From: Cryoendolithus antarcticus
Lineage: Eukaryota; Ascomycota; Dothideomycetes; Cladosporiales; Cladosporiaceae
NCBI GenBank assembly: GCA_002077065.1
Contig: NAJO01000002.1
Coordinates: 1-64,000 of the forward strand
Direction: 5' to 3'
Length of the DNA stretch: 64,000 nt
Of the stretch, positions 22,804 through 33,752 are shown piece after piece. Made by a program: the position numbers and the translations under genes. Under the pieces are notes generated by a model. The model saw only the letters and a program-made list of their open reading frames with translations, did not search any database and had not been told where the DNA came from. Positions within the stretch are counted from its first letter, which is position 1. Each line of letters starts with the position of its first letter.

Positions 22804-23004
22804 AATGCTCCTGTCTTCAGCAGGAAGTACGAGAAGAACATGACAGAGTGGCTCGCACGGTCGCAGGGTATCTGGAACCCAAGACTGCACGAGCACGATG
22901 ACAACGACGAGCGCAGATCACCATCGCCGTTCGACAGTCGAGCGTCCAGCGAGCCAAGCCTACCTTCGACATACCGTGGCAGGCCGACGCTGATACTAGA
23001 CTGA
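22804..23004 (+). other. In-frame open extension behind the SUMO protease TAG
   Basis: Sixty-six sense codons follow the TAG in the same frame, ending in TGA at 23002-23004. The translation looks protein-like (SRKYEKNMTEWLARSQ, then a Asp/Glu/Arg/Ser-rich tail, then YRGRPTLILD). No splice pair I could find removes the TAG while keeping frame. Readthrough, a recent nonsense mutation or a sequencing error are all possible. Confidence 0.6.
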
Positions 23005-23187
23005 GGGACTCGCGCTTGCAGCAGAGTCGGCGAGTGCCAAGGACAAGGTTAAGGTGGTACGCGTGCATTGACTAAGCACCACGTGAGTAATGCCAGGAAC
23101 CGCGAAGGTCCGGTGGTGAGGCCACTTACATTTGGTCAAGATGCTCGACAGAACGTTGCTGCATATGTACATGAAGAAACGAGGACA

Positions 23188-23879
23188 TCATACCGCGTTC
23201 CGCATCGGTTCGTTCGTCGGCTCGTCTTTCAACGCGCGCGTGATATGCCCATTCGATCCCCTTCCACCCGTCCCATCAACTTGCTTCTCCGCAACAGCCT
23301 CGTCGACTTCTGCCACAGCGAGCGCCTCGTCAGCAAACCCTTCCCAGACTGAGGACAAGACTGACCAATGATTGATGGCCTACCTTCGTACTCCTCCTGC
23401 CCTTCACTCCCTACCCAGAATCTCATCTTCTCCCTCTGAAACTCCGCAAAGTCCCACTCCCCGTCCTCAAGTCGATTCCTGCTTGCTTTCCATACGTACG
23501 TCTCCGCTTCGACTTCGTCGCCTTCCACATTACCCTGCCCACTCTCATCGCCCACAGCAGTGAGTAGCCGCACTTTGACGACTTTGCGGACATACTCGTC
23601 GCCTTCGAAAATGTCAAGACGCCAGATGTCGGCATCTCGCAGACCAGTGACGTATGTGCCTCGTACGCTTGCTGATGGTACGGGAACGATGGCAGGATAG
23701 TCCGCATGCTTGACACGGTGGCGACGGTAGTTGTGTAATATTGCTGGGACGACCTTGATGTGATCGGGGACGAATTTGGGATCGTTCGGTGTTGAGCCGT
23801 GAGTAACTCGGTGCAAGACTTGCGGTGCCATGAGAGTGCCGTAGAAGAAGGCACTGTGGCCTTCGTCCTTGGCCGACAT
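23188..23879 (-). CDS. AIG2-like / gamma-glutamylcyclotransferase-fold protein
   Basis: Exons 23879-23384 and 23348-23188 give 218 residues. The start MSAKDEGHSAFFYGTLM places the family YGTL loop near residue 13; an upstream in-frame ATG at 23999 adds 40 unconserved residues. VRGTYVTGL and DIFEGDEYVRKVVKV supply the GGCT core, with the Glu of EGDEY the likely acid/base. The C-terminal exon (FADEALAVAEVDEAVAEK, GTGGRGSNGHITRAL) resembles fungal AIG2 tails. Members act as gamma-glutamylamine cyclotransferases; the exact substrate is unknown. The implied intron (23349-23383) is only 35 bp, shorter than all others here. Without it the frame continues with a less protein-like tail. Confidence 0.82.
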
Positions 23880-24527
23880 TTTGAATGTCGCTCGGGGACT
23901 TGGAGTTCCGCAGATGATGTCGCGAAATAGCAATGCGAGCACGGCTTCAGACAAGAGTCCGCTGTAATTTGACGACGAGGACTGTTCTCGTAGCTCCATC
24001 TATCTCCAAGTTTGTGCATTATGAGTCTGAAGATAAGCATGCAGATCATGGCTGCGCTACTGTCGGCTGCCGTTGCACAGATGCGGCCCGCGTGCAGATC
24101 GCCCATGCGACAGGGGCTTACTCCAACGTCGAGTGTCGTAAGCGCACACACTGCTCCTCTCCTATTTCACAGCCCGATAGCACTTCAGCGGAAGGACTAC
24201 CCTGGTGCAACCGCCATGCATCGATAACATCAAACGAAAAAAAACGGATTCACCTACCTGATCGAGGTCGACGACACCGACTACACCCGGCGTGAAGCCA
24301 TCTTCAAGGTCAGTGACTGACCCGAGAATCCGAACGACATAGCCGTCGCCATGATGGCATAGCGCAACGCGCCATCAGTCCTCCATGATGCCAACTTGGT
24401 CTGCATTACATCCTTACCTGGAGCACGTGAGCTGGCCAAAGTGGGGCGAGCAGGACTTCTCGAAGCAAGTCATCGCTCAATGCCAAGGCTGGTGTCTTCA
24501 CATGCTAACTCACCTCTCTGCAGAATT
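23880..24527. other. Divergent spacer between AIG2-like and PQ-loop genes
   Basis: Contains both promoters. At about 24242-24312 a stretch reads NGFTYLIEVDDTDYTRREA IFK on the + strand, ending at a possible GTCAGT donor. It looks exon-like but I could not attach it to either gene. A likely 5' UTR intron acceptor (CTCTCTGCAG) lies just before the PQ-loop start. Confidence 0.45.
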
Positions 24528-25349
24528 ATGCCTCTCTTCTCCTGGATCGTGTCGCACATCGCGCCAGTCTTCCTCATCACCTCGCCCGTGACGTCATATG
24601 CCGACCAGATATGGTCCATGAGCAAAGCTCGGTCGTCGGCGGGGTTCTCTCTCGACATACCGTTGATCATGCTGGTAGCCAGTATCCTCAAGTGAACAGC
24701 TTTCCTCACCCCGCACTCAATCCGCAAAGTCCCGGCTGACAATCGCAGACTCTTCTACTGGTTCGGCGCCCGCTACGACTTGCCCCTGCTAATCCAAGCC
24801 GGCATTATGGTTCTCGTCCAGACAGTCCTGCTCCACGTCGCACTCCTCAACCGCCCACCGATAGGCGCGCAGCACAGCCTCACTCAACCCTTCGCAGGCG
24901 CATCGGAGAAGACTCCGCTCCCAACGCCACGGCCATTCAACTTCTGGCAATGGCGCGCCCGCAAACCTTACTGGCACTTCCTGCTAGGCTATGCCGGCGT
25001 GCTGGTCGCGCTACAGGTACTCGTAGGGTCTGGGCCGTTCTACACGGCTCTGCAGGGCTACGTCGCCCTATCGGTCGAAGCCACCTTGCCTCTTCCGCAG
25101 ATCTGGGAGAACCATCGCAGCAAGAGCTGCCGCGGGTTTCGATTGAGTGTGCTCGCGAACTGGATCGTCGGTGATGCGTTCAAAATGACATACTTCTTCC
25201 TTGCAGGAGGGACCAAGGTTCCTTGGGCCTTCAAAATGTGCGGGCTGTTCCAGGCGATGTGTGACGCTTATCTTGGCGTGCAGTATTGGATGTATGGGGA
25301 TGGGAGTAGAGCTGCCAGCGACGCAGAGAAAGACGGCAGGGTTGCATGA
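24528..25349 (+). CDS. PQ-loop repeat membrane protein (SLC66A2/YMR010W-like)
   Basis: Exons 24528-24691 and 24749-25349 give 254 residues. It starts MPLFSWIVSHIAPVFLIT and carries the first PQ-loop-type region YADQIWSMSKARSSAGFSLD followed by IPLIMLVASILKLFYWFGARYDLPLLIQ. The second repeat contains SVEATLPLPQIWENHRSKSCRGFRLSV. About seven hydrophobic segments are visible. The family includes lysosomal/vacuolar amino-acid exporters and proteins of unclear trafficking roles (human SLC66A2 group, yeast YMR010W). The function here is therefore inferred only as an endomembrane transporter or trafficking factor. The intron uses GTGAAC and a CTGAC branch. Confidence 0.88.
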
Positions 25350-26277
25350 GAGGAAGAGAATTGCTCGAGTGGCGGCATCTATGTAATTTGTATATACTGT
25401 GCTCGCTGACCATCTTGTGATCTGCTCTCTGACCTCCATCTGTGTGCACGCAGTGATCACCACGTTGATCTTCTAGTCTCTGGTCCTAGGTAAAGCATCT
25501 CCGCAAGACCCGGCGAAGTCACGAGAGTTATGGAGCCGTGGAAAGCTACAAAGGCAGGTCTTTGGGTTGTACATCGATCGCATTCTCACGCTCTGTGGCC
25601 GGGACGTCTGACTTGCGCGTCCCTTGAGGCATACGAGCATCGGCTTCGTGGATCAGGACCTTAGTGGGACACAACCCCCGACTTGCCATGTCTTGCTGCG
25701 CAGAGGGGTTCTCACCGTAAGGTGGCTGTGAGACTCGACTCGATGACTCGGAATATACTACGGGAGTGACCTTTGGAGCGTCGCTGAGAGTAAGGATAAA
25801 AGCACCAACGCGCACAGGTATTTCGAGTCCCTAGAAGCCAGCTCTCTCATTGAAGTGCTTGCCCAGGATGTCTGCTGCTATTCGCTGGATCGTGAACATG
25901 AGGACTTCGCGGCACCCAATGGAGGAGTCGTCGTCGTCGATACCAGGTCATCGGATTCGAGCTTCCAACGGGCCGGGAACGACGTTCCAATTATCGAATT
26001 TCGTTCCCAGTGTCCTCGATTGTTGGGATAAGCGTTGCTGGGTGGCCTGGCAGGAGTAACCGATGAGGATACTTCTGATATAGGTGCAAATGAGTTTTGC
26101 GCAGTGCTGATACTAGTACGGACTCATCGTTGATGGCCTTATAGGACGCACTGCGCAACTTCTGTCTCCTCCTCACGCGCCCATACCATTGTCAATACTA
26201 CATCCATTCGAGCAGAACCGTCTGCCCTAGACTTCATATCAGCGACCCCTCACTTGCCTCAGCATCAGTCGTTGGGT
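25350..26277. other. Intergenic, nothing recognised
   Basis: Downstream of the PQ-loop gene and upstream of the bZIP gene. An 89-codon minus-strand frame (25546-25815) has no recognisable features. Confidence 0.5.
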
Positions 26278-27731
26278 ATGGCCACGTCACTTAACCCGGA
26301 CGAATTGAGGTTCCCAGAGTATGATCTGGGCATGCCAGCGGAAGTCGTATATGATGGACAGCATGACCTTCCTAGCCTGAGTCCTTTGGCGGATGTCCCC
26401 TTCCTCGGTCAGTACCCAGAGCCATCGCTCGCGACTACCTCACTGACAGACACTTCAGCGTCCAGTGCTCAGAACCCGAACATCGATCCTCATCTCGCCG
26501 ACAACATCATCAATACATATCATCATCAATTGAACAGCACCAGTAAGTCGTCACCCACTCCACACGCACTTGCGAAGTCAGCAGCCGCCAAGCCCTCGCC
26601 GACACCGGCCTCACCCCACTCCCACCAGTAATCAGATCATCTTCGTCTTATCAGATCAAAGATCAATCTGATTACACCGCATCAACCACCATGGCGACGG
26701 CGGCGCTTGTCAACTTCGCTGCAGTTGCACTACTCAATCTTGCAAGCTCACACACTGACTCGAAATGTACAGTGTCCGGCTTCGGCGGCTTCAATGACTA
26801 CGCCTTCCCGCAGCATTCCGACGAGCAACATGTTTTCGAAGAGCAGCAACTGAGCCCTTACGAGCAGCAGCCGGCGCCTCAGGGTCAATACAAGAGGCAG
26901 CGTGTCTCGACTCCCCAGGAGCAGCAGCAGCAGCAGTATGACGCCCAGCAGTATGACGCTCAGCAGTATGACGCCCAGCAGTGTGGCCCTCAGCAGTACG
27001 GGGAGCCTGCTCCACCCGCGAACAACCCCATCTCCTACAGTGCGGGATACCCTCAGAACCCACTAGGGCCCACCTTGTTCGCCAATGAGCCGAGTACCTT
27101 CACCACTCCCAACTACAATCAGCCTGCTCATCATCAAGGCTCACTCTCAATCAATGTCAATGCCCCGCGGGTTCAGACGCAAACTCCAGTGGGATTTAGG
27201 GCGCAGGGCACTGTTGGTGCGACCCGCGGTAGCCAGCCAGCCAATTCCAGGCCCGGACACCCGAATCCGAAGTTGGAACTCCTTCCACTTGATGCCCCCC
27301 TTCATGCCCGCCCTTCCTCCCACGAGCATTCAGTCAGTCCGACAACTCCTGATGAGCCGGCACAGTCCTCGCCCCCTTCGGAGGTTCCTGGACCCACGCG
27401 CCAGAACTGGCAGGTCCCTGCACGCGCAAAGCCTGGACGCAAGGCCATCCCACGTACCGAGGAAGAAGCTAAGCTTACTCGGCGGGCACAGAACGCTACG
27501 GCTCAGGCGAAGTCGCGCGACAGGCGTCAGGTGCGGGAGGAGGAGTTGAAGAAAGAGGTTCAAGTCAAGGTGAACGAGCTCAGGAAGAAGGATGGAGAAC
27601 TGTATACCCTGCAAGTGTCAAATGATCGTTTGCAGGCGGAGGTTCAGAGGCTGCAGGCGGATAATCAGATGCTACAGCAGCAGCTGGCGGCGCAAGGGCC
27701 ACGCAACGATTCGGGGTTTCAAGGGTACTAG
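26278..27731 (+). CDS. bZIP-type transcription factor, Gln-rich
   Basis: Exons 26278-26542 and 26773-27731 (one 230-bp intron) give 407 residues. The N-terminus is acidic/Pro-rich (possible activation region), the middle is Gln/Pro-rich with five imperfect QQYDA units. The C-terminal ~100 residues form the bZIP: basic region RRAQNATAQAKSRDRRQ (fits N-x-x-A-x-x-x-S-R) followed by a heptad coiled coil VKVNELRKKDGELYTLQV to QMLQQQL. It should bind DNA as a dimer in the nucleus. The intron is longer than its neighbours and contains an open stretch (MATAALVNFAAVALL) that could be a retained or alternative exon, so the junction is less certain than the bZIP itself. Confidence 0.85.
26926..27000 (+). 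repeat. Coding 15-bp minisatellite (QQYDA units)
   Basis: After a short CAG run, three near-identical 15-base units encode Gln-Gln-Tyr-Asp-Ala, followed by two diverged units (QQCGP, QQYGE). Copy number is likely to vary between strains. Confidence 0.85.
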
Positions 27732-28439
27732 ACGATGGAGACCTACATTTTGGTGTTTTGGGCTGGGATGGACGACTTGACGAGACCTACGATGTGATGA
27801 AGTAGTTAGATAACTTGGAAATGACTGTGTTTCTCCACTTCCGCTACCACATTCTTGTGTATCTATAACGATGCTCACAAGAGCGAGAAAAGCATGTCGT
27901 AGTAACGGACGGGCAAGCTCTGCGAGTGACGCTATCGATGAGATACATACATCATCGTCTCATCGCACATAGATCGCACAGGGGCAATCGAAAAGACCAT
28001 CATGATCGCATCGCAGCGTCAGTCCCATAGATGTATCTAACCAGCCTCTCCTCTCAACCGAGAAAGAGACATCGCTGTGTACGCCAGGCGTTCAAGCGCC
28101 CAAGAGGGACTGCTCAACCTCTTCTTCCGATGAATTCTCGAGCGAATTCTCGAGCCTGAGTCCTGGTTCCATTTATCAAGCCCTGAGTACCAAGCCGAAC
28201 ACACGATTTCACCGAGATATCTACTGTGGCCATGATATCTGCACCGTTGAGTTCTTGCCAGGTCGTTCGACGACAAGCAGAACCTCCGACGAGTTACGAG
28301 CGAGGGATCGTCTCTGACTGTATGCTCGCTCGACGAGTCGCAAATGCTACAGCTACAATCTGGACGAGACATGAGCTTCTAGCTTGCGTTGCTCCCCACG
28401 GACTCCGCACTGGGCGACTCTCGCAATCGAGCGCTCTCA
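27732..28439. other. Convergent 3' region with a 12-bp tandem repeat
   Basis: Gap between the bZIP and the first Hsp70-like gene, which converge. GAATTCTCGAGC occurs twice head-to-tail at 28132-28155. No gene recognised. Confidence 0.55.
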
Positions 28440-29561
28440 TCACAAGTCTGCGATGCATCCGTGACCCGATAGGTACCCACATGGTCCCACTCCGCAATCC
28501 GCTTGTAATAGAGACCAGGCATAGTACGCAGCACCGATCGATGTTGCAAACAGAGGATCAATCGCATCGTCCTCGTGCTGCGCCCTCACACCCAAGGTAG
28601 ATGTGTGAGAGCTTCCAAAGACTCCCTGCAGCACGCTCCTTAACTTTTCGTTGTGTCCCGCCTCACCAGTGAGTAGCACTGAGTCCACGTCTTGCAAGCG
28701 CTCATCATACATGCCATGTACTGGGCGAATGAAACGGCGCAGCTCCGCCGCGAGTGTTTGATGTGTGTCTCCAGACCAATCTGCAAGACCGAGGGAGGTG
28801 TTGACCATTACACGAAGATCATCGTATAGTCCACACTCCATGCTGAGTAGATTTGAGGAAAACGCAGAGCGGGAGTAGTCCACGGCCAGGATCAATTGCT
28901 TGCCGCTATAATCGCCATCACCGTGGCAAGGTTCCGTGGTAAGACCATTTGCATCAGCGGCAAGGCTAGCAGGCGAGACTTCAGTGACTATTGCTTTCTT
29001 GATTGCCAGTCCTGACGCTGCTGACCTGGCTGCTAGTACCAAACCTTTCGATGGCTGAGCCGCAAACGTGACTGCCACAATCATTCCCGTGGTATCAGTA
29101 TAAGCCAGAGCAGCAGCGTTCAGAGCCTTGAACATTGGACGCAGGATCTTTACGCGTGCATCGGGCTTCGAACCTCCCAGCCAAGGCGGAAGGTGATGGA
29201 CGAGTCCTTGCGTACCGATAACTGTGGACTGTAAGGCCGAAAGGTCTTCGACAGAGCGGGTGGGAGCAGAATTGTAAGGCTCAGGTCCAAGCCAGCTTTG
29301 ATGATGCATCATCTGTTTGTACGCCCAGCTGCCCTCGATTTTGGCGATGCCGCTGCTAGAGCCATTGCTGTGATAGACCGATACAACGCTGTATGAAGTC
29401 AGCATTCTTCATTCAGCGTAGCACCTGTTGGACGATGGTCTAATTTACCCATAATCAAAGTGAAGTGCGAAGCCGATGCCAAAGTTCGAGGGCCTGAACT
29501 CCTTTGCACAGCTGACACCTCCATGAACGATGCAAAAAGTGAGGAGAAGCCATGCCTTCAT
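28440..29561 (-). CDS. Secreted Hsp70-like (actin-fold) protein, paralog A
   Basis: Exons 29561-29449 and 29388-28440 give 353 residues. A signal peptide (MKAWLLLTFCIVHGG, cleavage near VSC-A) precedes GIGFALHFDYG|VVSVYHSNG, which corresponds to the Hsp70 phosphate-1 loop (GxDxGTTxS). The phosphate-2 position reads LAVDYSRSAFSS instead of DLGGGTFD. The adenosine motif VDSVLLTGEAGHNEKLRSVL and the IGAAYYAW connect-like segment are recognisable. There is no peptide-binding domain, and length matches an isolated nucleotide-binding domain. The role is unknown. ATP hydrolysis is doubtful because GGGT is lost and the protein seems extracellular. Three paralogs follow within 8 kb. Confidence 0.78.
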
Positions 29562-29786
29562 GGTGATGGCGAGGTATGAAGCATTTTAAGGTAAGGACAG
29601 CAATCTCCAATGTTAGAAGGGGCAATGGACAGACAGTTTCTTCCCGCAGGACTGAGCCGATCGACCGCTGAAGCAGTCTTCACTCATTCAGCCACAGTGC
29701 CCGTCATATGATTTGTCACATGTGCGATCTTGTAGGTTGGCGCGCCGTCTATGCGCGCGCCTACTGGAACTTGATGCCCAGGTGAT
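29562..29786. other. Spacer, nothing recognised
   Basis: Promoter side of paralog A and presumed lost 5' part of the secreted-protein relic. Confidence 0.4.
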
Positions 29787-30160
29787 TTGAGATGCGAGTC
29801 CAGGAATACGCATTGTTGTCAAGGATTCATACCCTATCAACAGCCGCGGGGCGCGTCTATCGAGCAGTTCGAGATCTACGGCAAGAACTTCGACGAAGCC
29901 AAGCTCGGCGTCGATGCGTCCGGGCTGAAGCACGAGCTATCAGGTGAGTCCTGTGTTCACCTTTTCAGCTTCGCCTGATGAAACTGATTCGTGTAGGATG
30001 CGGCGACCTGACGATGTGGGAGTTCACCATGTTGACCAACGATCCAACTGGATAACAATAGTTCGCCAAGGGTAACCTGCCGATCGGCACGAAGTCCTGC
30101 GCTGGCTCTGCGGTAAAGGTCATTGGTGGCGAGTCCGATGGGTGTACCGGTGCTGGCTGA
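29787..30160 (+). pseudogene. Relic of a small secreted cysteine-containing protein
   Basis: Two joinable pieces, 29787-29943 and 29997-30160, flank a canonical 53-bp intron (GTGAGT to GTGTAG). Reading gives FEIYGKNFDEAKLGVDASGL, then GCGDLTMWEFTML, then after TAA (30053-30055) and TAG (30059-30061) the same frame continues FAKGNLPIGTKSCAGSAVK and ends GCTGAG with TGA at 30158. The smooth frame on both sides of two stops separated by one codon is typical of a point-mutated gene. No signal peptide is left at the 5' end. Function unknown; style is that of fungal small secreted proteins. Confidence 0.62.
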
Positions 30161-30485
30161 AGTAGTCTCTTCGGTAAGCGTGGCGTTGGGGTATGGTGTT
30201 GTTTCCGAGCGCCATGTATAAATGTCCATACCATATACAGGTGGCATCTAGACAAGGCGGTGTGGTCTCACAATTCCTGCTCCCGACGTCGCAGCTTCGA
30301 CCCGAGGACCAGCATCATTGAACGTGATGATCATCACATGGAAAGCATATGGTATCGTCCTTACTATTACGAGTGCGAGTATCATTGCGCACGAGCCTTA
30401 CAATGTCTCTAGGGAAGCGGGGAGGTGCCTTTGTCAGGTGAAATGGCCATGTCTAGAAGTCTATTATACATCCACTGTCTCACAC
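30161..30485. other. Spacer, nothing recognised
   Basis: Lies between the relic and the 3' end of paralog B; no motif seen. Confidence 0.45.
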
Positions 30486-31600
30486 TCAATCACCCATACT
30501 GACTTCATAATCGAAAGGGTTTTCATGCGAAAGGTACCAAGCATACTTCGCGGCTCCGATGGCAGCAGCGAACAGTGGGTCGACGTGCCCCTCCCCAGAC
30601 TCGATCGCATCGCTCACACTCGGCACCACAGAGTCCTCGACAACCTCCTGCAGCACGCTCCTCAGTCTGCCATCATACGCCGACTCACCAGATAGCACCA
30701 CCCTTTCGATCTTGTCCAACCAACGACCTTCCCCATTCGCCACTGGACGGGGGAACTGTCGCATGTCCTCGACTAGCGACCAATGCGTCTCTTCAGACCA
30801 GGCTCCAAGGCCAAGAGAAGTATTCATCATCGTGCGAAGATCGTTGTCAATTCCACACCACACGCTTCGTAACGAAGCTGAGATCGCAGCTCGAGAAGCA
30901 TCGACTACGAGAAGCAGCTGCATCGGACCACGATCGGGAATCCGCGAAACGTCGAAACTATAGCACGGATCCGAGGAAAGTCCATATGCATCCAGCACGA
31001 AGCCAGCCGGCGACTCGCTCATAAGGAAAGGCATGCTCACGCCTGAGCGCGCGGCGGCGGCAGCGACGACAGGTATGAAGTCCGTCTGTGGGTGCGCGGC
31101 GAACGTGACGAAGACATCCGAGTTATTAGTACCAGTGTGGGCAACAAACGCCGCTGTCAGGGCAGCCAGCATAGGCGCCAGGACATCGGTACGGGCGTCA
31201 GGCTGTATGTCACTGAGCCAGGGCGGGAGGTATTCAGGCATGTCACGCAAGCCTTGTTTGTACCAACCAGTGTACCCCCAGAGCATCCCTTCCACACGGA
31301 CTGGCTCTGTGCCGTAGGGTTCAGGGAGCTGCCAGGTCTGCTGGCGCATTATGTGCTTGTATGCGGGACTGCCTTCGATCTTGGCGATGCCATTGCTCGA
31401 GCCATTCGTGTAGTATATGGCTGCGACGCTGAGATCTGTCAGATCCCGTGTACTCCCAAGTTAACTCGATCACTAGCGACTTACCCATAGTCGAAGTGAA
31501 GGGTGAAGCCGACGCCGAAGTCTGCTGGTTTCACGTCGTGCACACCCCGGACGACCTGGATCAGACTTCCGCATGAAGACAGCCAAAGTAGCAGCTTCAT
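30486..31600 (-). CDS. Secreted Hsp70-like (actin-fold) protein, paralog B
   Basis: Exons 31600-31485 and 31428-30486 give 352 residues. Start MKLLLWLSSCGSLIQ was preferred over an in-frame ATG 28 codons upstream because it begins a signal peptide and matches paralog A. Phosphate-1-like GVGFTLHFDYG|VAAIYYTNG is split by the intron at the same Gly codon as in the other copies. The phosphate-2 position is LVVDASRAAISA, and the adenosine motif IERVVLSGESAYDGRLRSVL. It is closest to paralog A (shared PEYLPPWL/HLPPWL, MNTSLGLG, VDPLFA-IGAA). Function is unknown, with the same caveats about ATPase activity. Confidence 0.78.
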
Positions 31601-32012
31601 GGCCTGAACGATGACTCTGGTATCCAGAGGGTTATGCTCCGCAGTCAGTAGAGGCCAATATAAGCATTTCTCTCTGACACAGATCAAGGTGTTACGTCGA
31701 GAATAGATCTCGCATGAATGTCAGGAAATGGCAACGTGGCGAATACATGGCCACGTTGCCTTCGAGTCCATTTTTCTCGCTTGATACAAAAGTGCGTCAC
31801 ATTCGAACTCCAGTGTAATGTCAGCATGCATGTGGAAGTGAATAGCCGCCGTGACTGAAGCCATCTTCCATTACGCAATGTCCCTCGATCTGCTGAACCT
31901 AGAGACGACTCAATCATGTCGAAGTGGACTTGTCCAACAGCGGACCTCGAGGCGAACAGAAACGGAAGTTGAAAATCGCGTATGACTCCTAGGATATGAA
32001 TATATATCTGCA
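31601..32012. other. Spacer, nothing recognised
   Basis: Promoter region of paralog B and 3' region of paralog C. Confidence 0.45.
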
Positions 32013-33060
32013 TCACAGCGGACATGCACTGATGCCATCGGCTTCAGCCTCTCTCAACCACGCATTCTGTTGCCAGTACAGAGAGTCCAAGGCCGCACCA
32101 GCACTCGCAACGAATAGTGGACCATACGGCGCGTCCTGCGCAACGTATTTCTTGTCCACCATACCGCTAGACGGCCCCAAGTCCAATACTTTCTCCAGCA
32201 TGGTTCGAAGTTCCGATGTACTGCCTAGCTCGCCCATGAGGATGATCTTGTCGAGTCCATGCAAGTTGTCACCATCCGAATCTAGGATGGGCTGACTGAT
32301 AAGGGTGTGGAGCAAGGTGACGACCCGCTCTGCATCAGTGATGTTCGTACCATTGATGACTGGGTCCAGGTCGTGGAACGCCCGTTGAGGCGCAATCATG
32401 CCGCAGCATTCGCTAGCGAGGGCAGCAGTCACACCAGCTCGGCTGTAGTCGACTGTTAGCAGGACCTTCTCCTGGTACGGTGGATCGCAGCCCTCGTGGG
32501 GATCCGAGAATGGTAGCGCAGCTGCAATGCTGGCCCATTGTCTGACCCTGAGCTCCCGCATGTTCAGTGCGCATGTAGATTGTTCCAGCGCAGTCGTGAG
32601 ATTATCTGATGGCTTGAGAGGAAACACGATGTGTGCAGACTGAATATCTCCGCCTATGTGCGATACAACAGCCGTCTGCAGCTGGTCGAGCATGTGTTGT
32701 AGGGCGCCGTTCGATGTATCGTCGTTGCGTTGTCGAGGTAGCAGTCGACCAACACGAGTGAGGAATGATGGTTGCTCAGTCACGTCCAAAGTATAGTATT
32801 TTCCCCCGTCCTGAGGTCGAATCCAGGTCTGATTGCGCATCATGGAGCTCTAGGATTCATCACCATCCACGCGGATCACCGAAGCTACCGTCCCGTTTGG
32901 GTAGGCAACGCTTGCCGTCCTTCACATTGTTAGTGACAGAAGCTCGTAGAAAGGTAGGCAATCCAGACCCGTAGTCGAACGAAAAACTAAAGCCCACGCC
33001 TAGCTCCATTGCACGGGCGATCGCAACGAATGCTAGAATGATGTAAAGCATTCGAGCCAT
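32013..33060 (-). pseudogene. Secreted Hsp70-like protein, paralog C, premature TAG
   Basis: Exons 33060-32969 and 32919-32013 would give 333 codons. The signal peptide is MARMLYIILAFVAIARA; then GVGFSFSFDYG|TASVAYPNG, phosphate-2-like LLTVDYSRAGVTAA, and adenosine motif LDKIILMGELGSTSELRTML. TAG at 32850-32852 (about codon 54) stands where paralogs A, B and D have Tyr (AYK/DYK), directly before MMRNQTW. The donor is a weak GTCTGG although the branch site CACTAAC is good. It is otherwise intact over 280 codons, so inactivation looks recent, unless the sequence has an error there. A downstream ATG at 32843 could yield a cytosolic form without the first loop. Confidence 0.68.
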
Positions 33061-33752
33061 GCTCTACCTGTCGATGGCACCGCTCAAGCTATGTTGTAGA
33101 AGAAGGGGCACGATGCTCCGCCCAGACGTCCATTGATAGGAAATGCGCGTACCAGGTCTAAATGATACAGCAGAAGAGATGAATGCACGCACGTAATACC
33201 GTGCTCACCTTACGAGACAGCGACGTGTCTTCGCCATCGAAGGAGTCATTGGCGCAGTGCCGCAGCAATGCACGGGAGCCTGGCTTTGTTGAAGTGAATA
33301 GGACACAACTTCCTCATGTTGTGCCTTAACAGTCTGATGTCTGGACGGGCATTCGAGGCGCTCTTTCCATTCTCGACAGGTGTAGTTACAGCGTTGCTGT
33401 CCTGACATGCTTGGAGTCGAAGGAGACAACCCCGTCAAAGCGTGCACAGTCCCACACCCATTCCACGCTACTGCAAGAAGGGCTAGCTGAACGTGGGGAA
33501 GCGGGGTCGGCGAGCAAGGGTAAGCTCCGGCAACGTCAATGGTCGCGTGTTCGTGCTTCGTGATCACGAGAGCTCACGCGGTACGTACACCCAAGACAAA
33601 AGCACCCAAGCTCCCTGCTGTGTGTGTCAGACCCCTGACTGGTAAAACTCGACTTCACTCCATCTCCTGTTCCTCTTCCCTCACAGCTTCTCATCAGCAA
33701 CATCAAATCTATCACCCTTCCTCTCAGCAAACAATCAAAACAGTTGCCAAAG
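33061..33752. other. Divergent spacer, nothing recognised
   Basis: Lies between paralog C and the DJ-1/PfpI gene and holds both promoters. The last 100 bases before 33753 are pyrimidine-rich, as is common in fungal promoters. Confidence 0.5.

Noticed and set aside
25546..25815. 89-codon minus-strand frame between the PQ-loop and bZIP genes
   Set aside because: Composition is unremarkable and no family similarity is recognised; likely chance.
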